Below are positions 1 to 5,489 of a DNA stretch of 5,489 nucleotides, one piece after another. The notes beneath the pieces are model-generated. The model was not told the DNA's origin. It saw only the letters and a program-made list of their open reading frames with translations, and did no database searches. The translations under genes and the position numbers were made by a program. Source of the DNA: an uncultured Clostridia bacterium (GTDB lineage Bacteria > Bacillota > Clostridia > Christensenellales > Aristaeellaceae); assembly GCA_937934775.1 (NCBI GenBank), contig CALGYL010000021.1, forward strand, positions 1-5,489, read 5' to 3'. Each line of letters begins with the position of its first letter. Position 1 is the first letter of the stretch.

Positions 1-2
1 CG

Positions 3-782
3 ATTCTTGTGGTGGTGGGCCTTTCCCTGTTCGCCATCGCGTTCGCATCGGTGGGGTTCAACCCAGCCAAGCTGAACAGTCAGGTTTCGTTTGAGCAAAA
101 GCAGTTCTCCGTGGAAGCGGGCAAAGTGCAGGCGCTGAACATCTCAGATGAGAACAACACCATCGAACTGACCCGCGCGGCCGATCAGAACATTACCATC
201 ACCTATTACGAAAGCGAAAAAGACCGCTATGAAGTGGGCGTGGATGGGAACAGTCGTCTGAGCATGCGCTACGTCAACGACCGCAGGTGGTACGAGCGCA
301 TCGGCGTAGAGTGGGGACATCCCGACACCCGGATCACCGTCGCGTTGCCGGAGGGCTTCCGCTGCGATTTGACGCTGGGCACGGTCAATGGCTCCATCCG
401 GGCTGATGGACAGGCTGCCGGCTCACTGCAAGCTACCGTCACCAACGGGGACATCCGCCTCACGGGCGTCAGCGTTGATCAGGAAGCGACCGTTTCGACC
501 GTCAACGGCCAGATCGTGCTGGACAGCCTGGCGGCAGGCTCGATTTCCGTCTCCAGCGTCAACGGCCGCGTTCAAGTGAACGGGGCGTCCTCAAAAGGCG
601 CGGTCACGCTTTCGACGACCAACGGCTCCATCTCCGGAACGCTTGCGGGAAGCGCCTCGGACTACACCGTGAGCGCCGGCACCGTCAACGGAACGAACAA
701 CCTGACAAACAGCACCGGCGGAACCAAGCCGCTGTCCGTTCACACCACCAACGGCTCCATCGACATCAAGTTTCAGTCCTGA
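3..782 (+). CDS. DUF4097-family beta-repeat surface protein, 5' end cut off by the window edge
   Basis: The visible product is about 259 residues, numbered here from the GTG at position 9. It opens with a hydrophobic stretch (residues 1-17, extended upstream by Ile-Leu) that looks like a membrane anchor or signal segment. The frame stays open to the window edge and no ribosome binding site is visible, so the true start lies upstream. After a beta-rich region (about 25-115) come seven Asn-Gly turns at N127, N146, N166, N185, N205, N227 and N248, spaced 19-22 residues, usually preceded by Thr-Val or Thr-Thr. This regular pattern is typical of DUF4097 (putative adhesin) domains, thought to fold as a right-handed beta structure on the outer face of the membrane. 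There is no LPXTG sorting signal at the C-terminus. In Bacillota such genes often sit beside PadR-type regulators and DUF1700 proteins in envelope-stress-like operons; none is visible here. The exact function is unknown. The family call is firm, the role is not. Confidence 0.85.
   Translation: MLVVVGLSLFAIAFASVGFNPAKLNSQVSFEQKQFSVEAGKVQALNISDENNTIELTRAADQNITITYYESEKDRYEVGVDGNSRLSMRYVNDRRWYERIGVEWGHPDTRITVALPEGFRCDLTLGTVNGSIRADGQAAGSLQATVTNGDIRLTGVSVDQEATVSTVNGQIVLDSLAAGSISVSSVNGRVQVNGASSKGAVTLSTTNGSISGTLAGSASDYTVSAGTVNGTNNLTNSTGGTKPLSVHTTNGSIDIKFQS
381..770 (+). repeat. Degenerate tandem coding repeats of about 60 bases (seven Asn-Gly turn units)
   Basis: Seven units of 57-66 bases, each centred on an Asn-Gly pair, encode the beta-repeat half of the DUF4097 protein. 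The repetition is also visible in DNA: ACCAACGGCTCCATC occurs exactly at 618-632 and 747-761, and the related GTCAACGG core recurs near 501, 558 and 684. The units differ mostly outside the turn, as expected for an old protein repeat rather than a recent tandem duplication. Confidence 0.6.
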
Positions 783-816
783 AACCGTGGCGGGAACTCC
801 CCACCGCGACCCCTTG

Positions 817-851
817 CCGCATCCGCCTTTTCTTGGGCGGATGCGGTTTTT
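817..851 (+). terminator. Rho-independent terminator after the DUF4097 gene
   Basis: A perfect 11-base-pair GC-rich stem (817-827 CCGCATCCGCC with 836-846 GGCGGATGCGG) encloses an 8-base loop and is followed at once by TTTTT (847-851). It lies 35 bases after the stop codon of the upstream gene, in the correct orientation. It should insulate the DUF815 gene from upstream transcription. Confidence 0.92.
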
Positions 852-938
852 GAGCAACATTTGCGCCGCTTGCCCTGTTAATTTCAGGCGGAATCGCGTT
901 TGTCCGCGCGATGGGACGCATGAATCCCGCAGGTTCGC

Positions 939-967
939 TTGTATCCTTTACTTCACAGGTTTATACT
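939..967 (+). promoter_or_regulatory. Candidate sigma-A promoter (distal) for the DUF815 gene
   Basis: The -35 candidate TTGTAT (939-944) and the -10 candidate TATACT (962-967, five of six consensus bases) are separated by exactly 17 bases. Transcription from here would start near 974 and give a leader of about 154 bases before the DUF815 start codon. The -35 is only a half match, so this is tentative. Confidence 0.4.
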
Positions 968-972
968 GTTTT

Positions 973-1060
973 GGAAACACAGTGCCGCATGAGGGCTTCC
1001 CGTCTCCCCTGCGAAGGGAACCGGGTAGGACGGGGAAAACACAGCGCCCGCAAAGGCTTT
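973..1060 (+). repeat. Imperfect direct repeat pair in the leader region
   Basis: Copy one (973-998) and copy two (1034-1059) share GGAAACACAG, then GCC, GCA and GGCTT, with single-base indels and a two-base gap. The copies lie 61 bases apart, one just after the distal promoter candidate and one just before the proximal one. They could be a duplicated protein binding site or chance similarity. Confidence 0.35.
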
Positions 1061-1061
1061 A

Positions 1062-1070
1062 TGCTACAGT
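1062..1070 (+). promoter_or_regulatory. Candidate extended -10 promoter (proximal) for the DUF815 gene
   Basis: TG (1062-1063), one base, then TACAGT (1065-1070) resembles the extended -10 element TGnTATAAT with two mismatches, in an AT-richer patch (1058-1079) of an otherwise GC-rich region. No good -35 lies 16-18 bases upstream, which extended -10 promoters can tolerate. The start would fall near 1077, about 50 bases before the coding region. Confidence 0.35.
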
Positions 1071-1117
1071 AGATTTATAGCGCCGCCGATTCCCGGCGCG
1101 AGGCGCATTCGTCACAC

Positions 1118-1125
1118 AGAAGGGA
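1118..1125 (+). promoter_or_regulatory. Ribosome binding site of the DUF815 gene, closely spaced
   Basis: AGAAGGGA lies just before the ATG at 1128, with only about three bases between AGGG and the start codon, which is shorter than usual. In-frame TTG codons at 1134 and 1143 would have more normal spacing, so the real start could be one of them, but ATG is the simplest choice. Confidence 0.55.
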
Positions 1126-1127
1126 CG

Positions 1128-2321
1128 ATGGACTTGGAGCATTTGGAGACCCTGAACAACCGCCTGCATTCGCTGGTCATCTTCCGTAAGCTTCTGGATG
1201 ACGGCGTACTGCGCAATCTGTCCGCGCTCCTGAGTCTGGCCGGAAAGTCCATATCGGAGAAGCTGTCCGCCTATACGGCCTTTGCGGCGGCTCTTTTTCA
1301 GGAGGGCGAGGACCTGACCGGCTGCATTTGGGACCGCGTTTCCGCGGATGAGAATTTTTATATTCAGAAATGCGCTCACGGTACAGCGATCAGCCCGGCG
1401 CTCTCGGAGTGCCTTGCCCATGAGCTGGAAATCCTTCAGGAGCTCTCGCTCCTGCCCGCGCGGGAAGTGCAGGCAGCCCTCGGCTATGATGGATATCTGC
1501 CGGAGTGGAAGAATCACCCGGCGGACTTCCTTCTGGACTACCAACGGCTCGTCACGAACATCCCAACCAAGGGCTACGGCGCGTTTTCGCGACATACGAT
1601 GTTCACCGTCTCCGAAGGAAGCCTCGTTCCGGTCCTCTCCCCCGACCCGATCCTATTAAGCGATCTGAAAGGCTACGAGCGGGAGCGCAAAGCCGTCGTG
1701 GACAATACCCGCTCGCTCATGGAGGGGAAACCGGCGGCCAACGCGCTGCTCTACGGGGATGCCGGGACGGGAAAATCCTCCACCATCAAGGCGGTCGTCA
1801 ACGAATTCGCGGGCGCTGGCCTGCGGCTGATCGAAATCCGGAAAAACCAGCTCTCGGACATTCCGAAGGTCTCGGAAGCACTGAAGGACAATCCGCTGAA
1901 GTTCATTCTGTTCATCGACGATCTGTCCTTCGCTCAGAACAGCGAGGAAATCGGCTCGCTGAAGGCGATTCTGGAGGGCACGGTGTCCGCGAGGGCAAGC
2001 AACACGGCCATCTACGCCACCAGCAACCGCCGGCACATCGTCAGCGAGCGGTTCTCCGACCGGGGTGACGACGATATTCACCGGAACGAGACCATTCAGG
2101 AGCAGGTTTCGCTTTCCCAGCGTTTCGGGCTGGCCGTCAGCTTCCTGAAGCCGGACAAGGCAAGGTATCTGGAGATTGTGCGCTCGCTCGCACAGCAGTA
2201 CGGCGTTCAGGATATCGAGGAAGTCGACCTCCGGGCGGAGCGATACGCCATCGAACGCGGCGGCCGTTCCCCCAGGGTTGCGCGGCATTTTGTGGACGGC
2301 ATCCGGAGCGCCGGGGATTGA
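1128..2321 (+). CDS. DUF815-family P-loop (AAA+-type) ATPase
   Basis: This 397-residue cytoplasmic protein has an N-terminal helical region (about 1-150) of unknown role and a C-terminal nucleotide-binding domain. Walker A is G210-D-A-G-T-G-K216-S-S. Walker B is the hydrophobic strand ending at D264-D265. A sensor-1-like Asn (N300) ends Y-A-T-S-N and is followed by R-R-H, a run I recall as characteristic of DUF815. S330-Q-R-F precedes a conserved Leu-rich strand, and S381-P-R383 near the C-terminus could supply a sensor-2 arginine. Length and layout fit the family. DUF815 proteins are related to AAA+ ATPases, but their substrate is not established to my knowledge, so I assign ATP binding and probable hydrolysis only. 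The gene has its own promoter candidates and is separated from the next gene by 104 bases with a hairpin, so co-transcription with the ABC-F gene is possible but not required. The family assignment is confident. Confidence 0.9.
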   Translation: MDLEHLETLNNRLHSLVIFRKLLDDGVLRNLSALLSLAGKSISEKLSAYTAFAAALFQEGEDLTGCIWDRVSADENFYIQKCAHGTAISPALSECLAHELEILQELSLLPAREVQAALGYDGYLPEWKNHPADFLLDYQRLVTNIPTKGYGAFSRHTMFTVSEGSLVPVLSPDPILLSDLKGYERERKAVVDNTRSLMEGKPAANALLYGDAGTGKSSTIKAVVNEFAGAGLRLIEIRKNQLSDIPKVSEALKDNPLKFILFIDDLSFAQNSEEIGSLKAILEGTVSARASNTAIYATSNRRHIVSERFSDRGDDDIHRNETIQEQVSLSQRFGLAVSFLKPDKARYLEIVRSLAQQYGVQDIEEVDLRAERYAIERGGRSPRVARHFVDGIRSAGD

Positions 2322-2325
2322 TCGA

Positions 2326-2344
2326 CTGGGACGTACCGTCCCAG
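2326..2344 (+). other. Perfect hairpin between the DUF815 and ABC-F genes, without a T-run
   Basis: CTGGGACG (2326-2333) pairs fully with CGTCCCAG (2337-2344) around a three-base loop, five bases after the DUF815 stop codon. The following bases (CCCATGAACC) lack a T-tract, so it is not a standard intrinsic terminator. It could protect the mRNA 3' end, act with Rho, or be a dyad operator for the next gene. Confidence 0.5.
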
Positions 2345-2411
2345 CCCATGAACCGGCTTAGCTATACCCCGCGACTTAGCACATTGAAACGATCACCGGT
2401 TTTCGCGTGAT

Positions 2412-2419
2412 AAAAGGAG
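2412..2419 (+). promoter_or_regulatory. Strong ribosome binding site of the ABC-F gene
   Basis: AAAAGGAG is followed by a six-base spacer and ATG at 2426. It fits the anti-Shine-Dalgarno sequence well at ideal spacing, which fixes the start codon. Confidence 0.85.
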
Positions 2420-2425
2420 TAACAC

Positions 2426-4036
2426 ATGATCAGCGCACAGGGAATTTCCCTTCAATACGGCGGGCGGGAACTGTTCAAGGATGTCAACGTCGCCTTCACC
2501 GCCGGCAACTGCTACGGTTTGATCGGCGCCAATGGCACCGGCAAGTCGACATTTCTCAAAATCCTGTCCGGCGAGTTGGAGCCCACGAAGGGCGAAATCA
2601 CCATCAAGCCCGGCGAGCGCCTGGCGGTTCTCCGTCAGGATCACTTTGCGTTCAACGAACACACGGCGCTGGATACCGTGCTGATGGGCCACAAGCGCCT
2701 ATACCAGGTGATGATGGAGAAGGAAGCGCTCTACCAGAAGGCGGACTTCAGCGACGCAGACGGCGTGAAGCTTGCGGAACTGGAAGGCGAGTTTGCCGAA
2801 ATGGATGGCTGGAACGCCGAACCCAACGCGGAAACGCTCTTAAACGGCCTGGGTGTCACCGGCGATTACCACAGGATGCTGATGAGCGAGCTGGACGGCT
2901 CCCGGAAGGTCAAGGTACTGCTGGCGCAGGCGCTGTTCGCCTCGCCGGACATCCTTCTGATGGACGAGCCGACCAACAACCTGGACTTCCACGCCATCAA
3001 GTGGCTGGAGGAGTTCTTGATGGACTTCCCCAACACGGTCATCGTGGTTTCCCACGACCGCCACTTTCTAAACCATGTTTGCACCCACATCATGGACATC
3101 GACTTCGGCAAGATCCAGATGTACGTGGGCAACTACGACTTCTGGTACGAGTACACCCAGCTGGCCGCAAGGCAGCTTCGGGATCAGCGCAAGCGCAACG
3201 AGGAGAAGGCCAAGGAACTGGAGGAGTTCATCCGCCGGTTCAGCGCCAACGCGTCCAAATCCCGCCAGGCAACCTCCCGTAAAAAGCTGCTGGACAACCT
3301 GCAGATGGAGAACTTCATCCCCTCCTCCCGCCGCTATCCGTTCATTCATTTTGAGCAGGCGCGCCAGGTAGGCAACGACGTTCTCTCCGTCAACGGCATT
3401 TCAAAGACCATCGGCGGCCGCAAGGTGCTGGACAAAGTCAGCTTCATCGTGCGGCCGGGCGACAAGGTCGCCTTCTCCGGCAAGGACGAGCAGGCGAGAA
3501 CCACGCTGTTCCAGATCCTCATGGGGGAACTGGAGCCGGACGAGGGCGACTTCACCTGGGGTGTCACGACATCGCGGGCCTACTTCCCCGCCGACAACGC
3601 AACGTATTTCAACGGCGTGGATCTGACGCTGATCGACTGGCTGCGGCAGTACTCCGAGGACAAGCTCGAAGTGACCATCCGCGGCTGGCTGGGGCGCATG
3701 CTCTTCTCCGGTGAGGAAGCGCTCAAGCAGGCCAAGGTGCTCTCCGGCGGCGAGCGCGTGCGCTGCATTCTGGCCAAGATGATGGTCTCCGGCGCCAACG
3801 TGCTGATCATGGATGAACCCACCAATCACCTGGACCTGGAAGCCATCACCTCTCTGAACGAGGGCATGGTGGACTTCAAGGGCACCATGCTGTTCACCTC
3901 CCGCGACCATCAGGTCATGCAGACGGTGGCCAACCGCGTGATTGAAATTCTGCCCGGCACGCTGATCGACCGACGCGAAAGCTACGACGAGTATTTGGAC
4001 TATCTGGATGCGCATCCGGAGGTCCTTGGAAACTGA
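2426..4036 (+). CDS. ykpA: ABC-F family ATPase, YkpA/YbiT type, with a degenerate second ATP site
   Basis: This 536-residue soluble protein has two ATP-binding cassettes and no membrane segments, as in ABC-F proteins that bind the ribosomal E site and influence translation. Domain 1 has an intact Walker A (G34-A-N-G-T-G-K40-S-T), Q-loop Q71, a non-canonical signature (M153-S-E-L-D-G-S), Walker B D180-E181 and H-loop H210. A short arm lies at about 92-135. The inter-domain linker (about 245-310) carries R270-R-F-S-A-N-A-S-K-S-R-Q, as I recall in E. coli YbiT. Domain 2 keeps a canonical signature (L439-S-G-G-E) and Walker B D463-E464. Its Walker A reads G352-K-D-E-Q-A-R358-T, the Q-loop position appears to be Ala (A389), and the H-loop is S492-R493-D. 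The closest recalled relatives are YbiT and Bacillota YkpA. The short linker argues against an antibiotic-resistance ABC-F. Overall similarity along the whole length is strong; the symbol is by family and has not been checked by a search. Confidence 0.93.
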   Translation: MISAQGISLQYGGRELFKDVNVAFTAGNCYGLIGANGTGKSTFLKILSGELEPTKGEITIKPGERLAVLRQDHFAFNEHTALDTVLMGHKRLYQVMMEKEALYQKADFSDADGVKLAELEGEFAEMDGWNAEPNAETLLNGLGVTGDYHRMLMSELDGSRKVKVLLAQALFASPDILLMDEPTNNLDFHAIKWLEEFLMDFPNTVIVVSHDRHFLNHVCTHIMDIDFGKIQMYVGNYDFWYEYTQLAARQLRDQRKRNEEKAKELEEFIRRFSANASKSRQATSRKKLLDNLQMENFIPSSRRYPFIHFEQARQVGNDVLSVNGISKTIGGRKVLDKVSFIVRPGDKVAFSGKDEQARTTLFQILMGELEPDEGDFTWGVTTSRAYFPADNATYFNGVDLTLIDWLRQYSEDKLEVTIRGWLGRMLFSGEEALKQAKVLSGGERVRCILAKMMVSGANVLIMDEPTNHLDLEAITSLNEGMVDFKGTMLFTSRDHQVMQTVANRVIEILPGTLIDRRESYDEYLDYLDAHPEVLGN

Positions 4037-4122
4037 ACTTGCCCATCCGGAAAACTGCTTCGCCGCGCGTCGCAACGACTATCCGATAGCTTTCACGTAA
4101 AGACACAACCATAATAGAAAGC

Positions 4123-4158
4123 AACGCCCCCCGCTTTTCAAGAGAGCGAAGGGTGTTT
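4123..4158. terminator. Probable bidirectional terminator between convergent genes
   Basis: An interrupted stem pairs 4123-4129 (AACGCCC) with 4151-4157 (GGGTGTT, one G-T wobble), and CGCT (4132-4135) with AGCG (4145-4148), across a small internal loop. On the + strand it is followed by a T/C-rich stretch; on the - strand by TGCTTTCTATTAT. It lies between the ABC-F stop (4036) and the end of the - strand unit (4195), where a shared terminator is expected. The T-tracts are imperfect. Confidence 0.6.
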
Positions 4159-4194
4159 CCTCTCTGTTGGTTTAGATTGCGATGGCTTCCCCCG

Positions 4195-4479
4195 TCATTC
4201 GTAGTACCATGCCGTCCGCGCGTCGTCATCCGGGAGTTGGTAATCGTCCCGGCCTTCTTCGGCGCGCTCTTCCACATACCGCGCAAGGTCGTCAAGGCGC
4301 AGAAAGCCCGGAACATGCTCATCATGAATGGTCACTTTGTAATGGCGCTCGCAGGCGATGATCAGCTTTGCGAGGCTGACAGCGTCCATCCAGTGCCACA
4401 GCCTCATGCCGGGTGTGATCTGCCGATCGTCCTGCCCCAGAATCTCCGCAAGCGTTCGGCGAATGAACGGGTCGGTCAT
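4195..4479 (-). CDS. Acyl-carrier-protein-like small protein lacking the phosphopantetheine serine
   Basis: The product is 94 residues. The segment from about 4 to 72 follows the acyl carrier protein pattern: an N-terminal helix with I-L-G, I21-T-P leading to a loop, then M31-D32-A33-V34-S35-L36 and a helix ending A-C-E, H-Y-K-V-T-I-H-D-E, and a last helix L62-D-D-L-A-R-Y-V-E. In stand-alone carrier proteins of this type the motif is Asp-Ser-x-Ser-Leu, with the first Ser carrying the 4'-phosphopantetheine arm. Here that position is Ala (A33, codon GCT). Aligning S35 as the modified residue would require deleting two residues from helix 2. The C-terminal tail (77-94) is acidic and aromatic, ending W-Y-Y-E, and has no counterpart I know. 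The start at 4479 is chosen for its ATGA overlap with the upstream helicase gene and its GGGAG binding site; an earlier in-frame ATG at 4581 lies deep in that gene. The carrier fold is a pattern-based inference and the function is unknown. Confidence 0.75.
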   Translation of the reverse strand: MTDPFIRRTLAEILGQDDRQITPGMRLWHWMDAVSLAKLIIACERHYKVTIHDEHVPGFLRLDDLARYVEERAEEGRDDYQLPDDDARTAWYYE

Positions 4480-5489
4480 GCGCGCTCCCCCCTTTCCTTT
4501 CGTGCGTCCAGTAAGTACAGGTTCAGTCGGTGCAGCGCGCGGGTGCAGGCCACGTATAGAAGCCGCCCTTCTCCATCGCACCGGAAGTATTGTGCGTCCA
4601 GCACCAGAACCGCGTCAAATTCCAGGCCCTTGGACAATTGCAGCGGGATGACAAACGCGCCGGTGGTCTCGCCCGCGTTTTCGGAATCGATCAATGCAAC
4701 GTCCATCGCCCGCTTCAGTTGCGCGTGCCACGCCCGGGCGTCCTGCACAGTTTTTGTGATCAGCGCGATGGATTTCAAGCCTTTCTCCCGGCACAGCGCG
4801 ACCTCCGCCGCGATCATCCCAACCATCTCTTCCCGGCTGCTCGCCGCATGTTCGCCCGGCTCGTCGCCGCTCCGGTTGAAGCTCTGAATGTCGCCGGGTT
4901 CTTCAAGGAACCGCAGGCTGAACGACAGAATCTCTTTTGTACAGCGGAAGCTCTTGTTCAGTTCCACCAGAAGCGCGCTGCCCCGGTTCAGATTGGCGGA
5001 AATCCTATCGTACAGCGTCCGGTCCACCTTCCGTTCCAGCGCCTGGTTGACGTCGCCCAGCACCGTGAAGCGCGCCCGGGGAAAGAGCCTACCAAGGACC
5101 GCGTACTGCATGGGGTCGTAGTCCTGCGCCTCGTCCACCACCACCTGCCGGATGCGCGCATGGCGGTGCGCGCCCTCCGTGAGCAGTTTGAGGAAGGTGA
5201 TCGCGGTGGCGTCCTCCAGCGGCAGTACGGAGCCGGACAGTGCTCTGCGCGTCCTCAAAAGAATCTCCCCCAGGTTTCCGGGCAGTTCCAGCCCGTTTGC
5301 CAACCGCCGAAAAGCCTTCTCGTCCGACACCAGCCTCCCATACAGCGCTCTGTGGGTCAGACGCGTGAACCCGCGGATGTGCCGCGCCAGCGCCGCGCAC
5401 TCCAGAATGGAAGACGCCCGCGCGCACGCCCCGGTGTCGAGCGGGTGCCCCTCGCTCTGGCGCACGTAGCCGCGGGGCTTCGTCATACG
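4476..5489 (-). CDS. helD: HelD-like superfamily 1 (UvrD-type) helicase, C-terminal part only
   Basis: The frame is open to the right edge, so the N-terminus, including Walker A, lies outside; about 337 residues are visible (numbered from the ATG at 5486, probably internal). Motif II is V-V-V-D118-E-A-Q-D122. Motif III is L-G-D145-V-N-Q148. Motif IV is N177-K-S-F-R181. Motif V is K286-G-L-E-F-D291, and motif VI is L310-Y-V-A-C-T-R316-A. The context around these motifs (Asp-Glu-Ala-Gln-Asp-Tyr followed by Met-Gln-Tyr, Leu-Phe-Pro-Arg-Ala-Arg-Phe-Thr, and Asn-Lys-Ser-Phe-Arg) resembles HelD, the ATPase that frees stalled RNA polymerase from nucleic acid in Bacillota. Typical HelD proteins have roughly 700-770 residues, so about half is missing. 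All visible catalytic residues are intact. The SF1 assignment is firm; HelD rather than another UvrD-like enzyme is likely but unproven without the N-terminal coiled coil. The stop overlaps the next gene by four bases. Confidence 0.85.
   Translation of the reverse strand, partial: RMTKPRGYVRQSEGHPLDTGACARASSILECAALARHIRGFTRLTHRALYGRLVSDEKAFRRLANGLELPGNLGEILLRTRRALSGSVLPLEDATAITFLKLLTEGAHRHARIRQVVVDEAQDYDPMQYAVLGRLFPRARFTVLGDVNQALERKVDRTLYDRISANLNRGSALLVELNKSFRCTKEILSFSLRFLEEPGDIQSFNRSGDEPGEHAASSREEMVGMIAAEVALCREKGLKSIALITKTVQDARAWHAQLKRAMDVALIDSENAGETTGAFVIPLQLSKGLEFDAVLVLDAQYFRCDGEGRLLYVACTRALHRLNLYLLDARKERGERA
4485..4493 (-). promoter_or_regulatory. Ribosome binding site of the carrier-like gene, inside the helicase gene
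   Basis: Read on the - strand, AGGGGGGAG ends five bases before the ATG at 4479. It lies within the last codons of the helicase gene and decides the short start of the 94-residue protein over the upstream ATG at 4581. Confidence 0.7.

Larger units (their letters stand above)
852..1117 (+). other. Non-coding intergenic and leader region upstream of the DUF815 gene
   Basis: I see no convincing gene here. Open frames that cross the region run through the terminator and have no ribosome binding site. It holds two candidate promoters, a short inverted repeat ATCGCG/CGCGAT (893-898 with 907-912), an imperfect direct repeat (973-998 and 1034-1059), a possible stem CCCGTC/GACGGG (999-1004 with 1029-1034), and a small GCGCC/GGCGC hairpin (1080-1084 with 1095-1099) just after the promoter-proximal start. 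None matches a riboswitch or T-box that I recognise. Confidence 0.55.

Noticed and set aside
893..912. Inverted repeat ATCGCG/CGCGAT as a second terminator or structured RNA
   Set aside because: The six-base-pair stem has no T-tract after it, and short GC dyads of this size are expected by chance in GC-rich DNA.
787..1080. Open + strand frame of 97 codons downstream of the DUF4097 gene
   Set aside because: It runs straight through the intrinsic terminator, has no ribosome binding site, and its composition looks like random translation of a GC-rich spacer.
2384..2414. Possible promoter for the ABC-F gene (TTGAAA with GATAAA)
   Set aside because: The spacing is 19 bases and the transcript would start beyond the ribosome binding site, so it could not serve this gene.
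2407..3282. Long + strand frame of 291 codons overlapping the ABC-F gene in another frame
   Set aside because: It lies almost wholly inside a clearly recognised gene; its Gly/Arg/Gln-rich product is typical of a GC-rich shadow frame.
3401..4075. Long - strand frame of 224 codons opposite the ABC-F gene
   Set aside because: It is antisense to a well-conserved domain, has no binding site, and its product (rich in His, Gln and Val) has no recognisable motif.
4480..4581. Upstream ATG giving a 128-residue form of the carrier-like protein
   Set aside because: The extra 34 residues are Arg/Gly/Pro-rich shadow sequence inside the helicase gene, while the ATG at 4479 has a proper binding site and an ATGA overlap.
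4153..4887. Long + strand frame of 244 codons opposite the helicase and carrier-like genes
   Set aside because: It is antisense to two genes with clear family motifs and starts within the terminator region; its Ser/Arg-rich product looks like shadow coding.
1..5489. CRISPR arrays, tRNA or rRNA genes, insertion sequences, toxin-antitoxin or phage genes
   Set aside because: I found no regularly spaced identical repeats, cloverleaf-like segments, terminal inverted repeats with transposase motifs, or phage-like proteins.

Overview
This GC-rich window, with G or C at most third codon positions, looks like the chromosome of a high-GC Bacillota member, probably a Clostridia-like gut or environmental anaerobe. 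The evidence is the protein families and their style: a DUF4097 surface protein, a DUF815 ATPase, a YkpA/YbiT-type ABC-F protein with the degenerate second ATP site I associate with Clostridia, a HelD-like helicase, and AGGAG-type ribosome binding sites. The lineage is an inference from recalled family patterns, not from a search.

Left part, + strand. The window opens inside a membrane-anchored DUF4097 protein (stop at 782), closed by a strong intrinsic terminator (817-851). A 345-base non-coding stretch follows, with two candidate promoters, a short imperfect direct repeat and small inverted repeats. It leads into a DUF815 AAA+-type ATPase (1128-2321). After a 104-base gap holding a perfect hairpin without a T-run comes a complete ABC-F ATPase (2426-4036) of the YkpA/YbiT type. 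Such proteins act on the ribosome rather than in transport.

Right part, - strand. A HelD-like superfamily 1 helicase enters from the right edge; only its C-terminal half, with motifs II to VI, is visible. Its stop overlaps the start of a 94-residue acyl-carrier-protein-like gene in an ATGA junction, so the two should be translationally coupled. The + and - transcription units converge on a probable bidirectional terminator near 4123-4158.

The most notable points are these. (1) The carrier-like protein has alanine where the phosphopantetheine-bearing serine should be, and it is coupled to a helicase gene rather than to lipid or peptide synthesis genes. (2) The second nucleotide site of the ABC-F protein has lost its Walker A glycine and lysine, its Q-loop glutamine and its H-loop histidine, and the matching signature in the first domain is degenerate too, so one ATP site appears inactive. 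I see no CRISPR array, tRNA, rRNA, insertion sequence or recognisable defence system. Most of the window reads as ordinary chromosomal housekeeping content.
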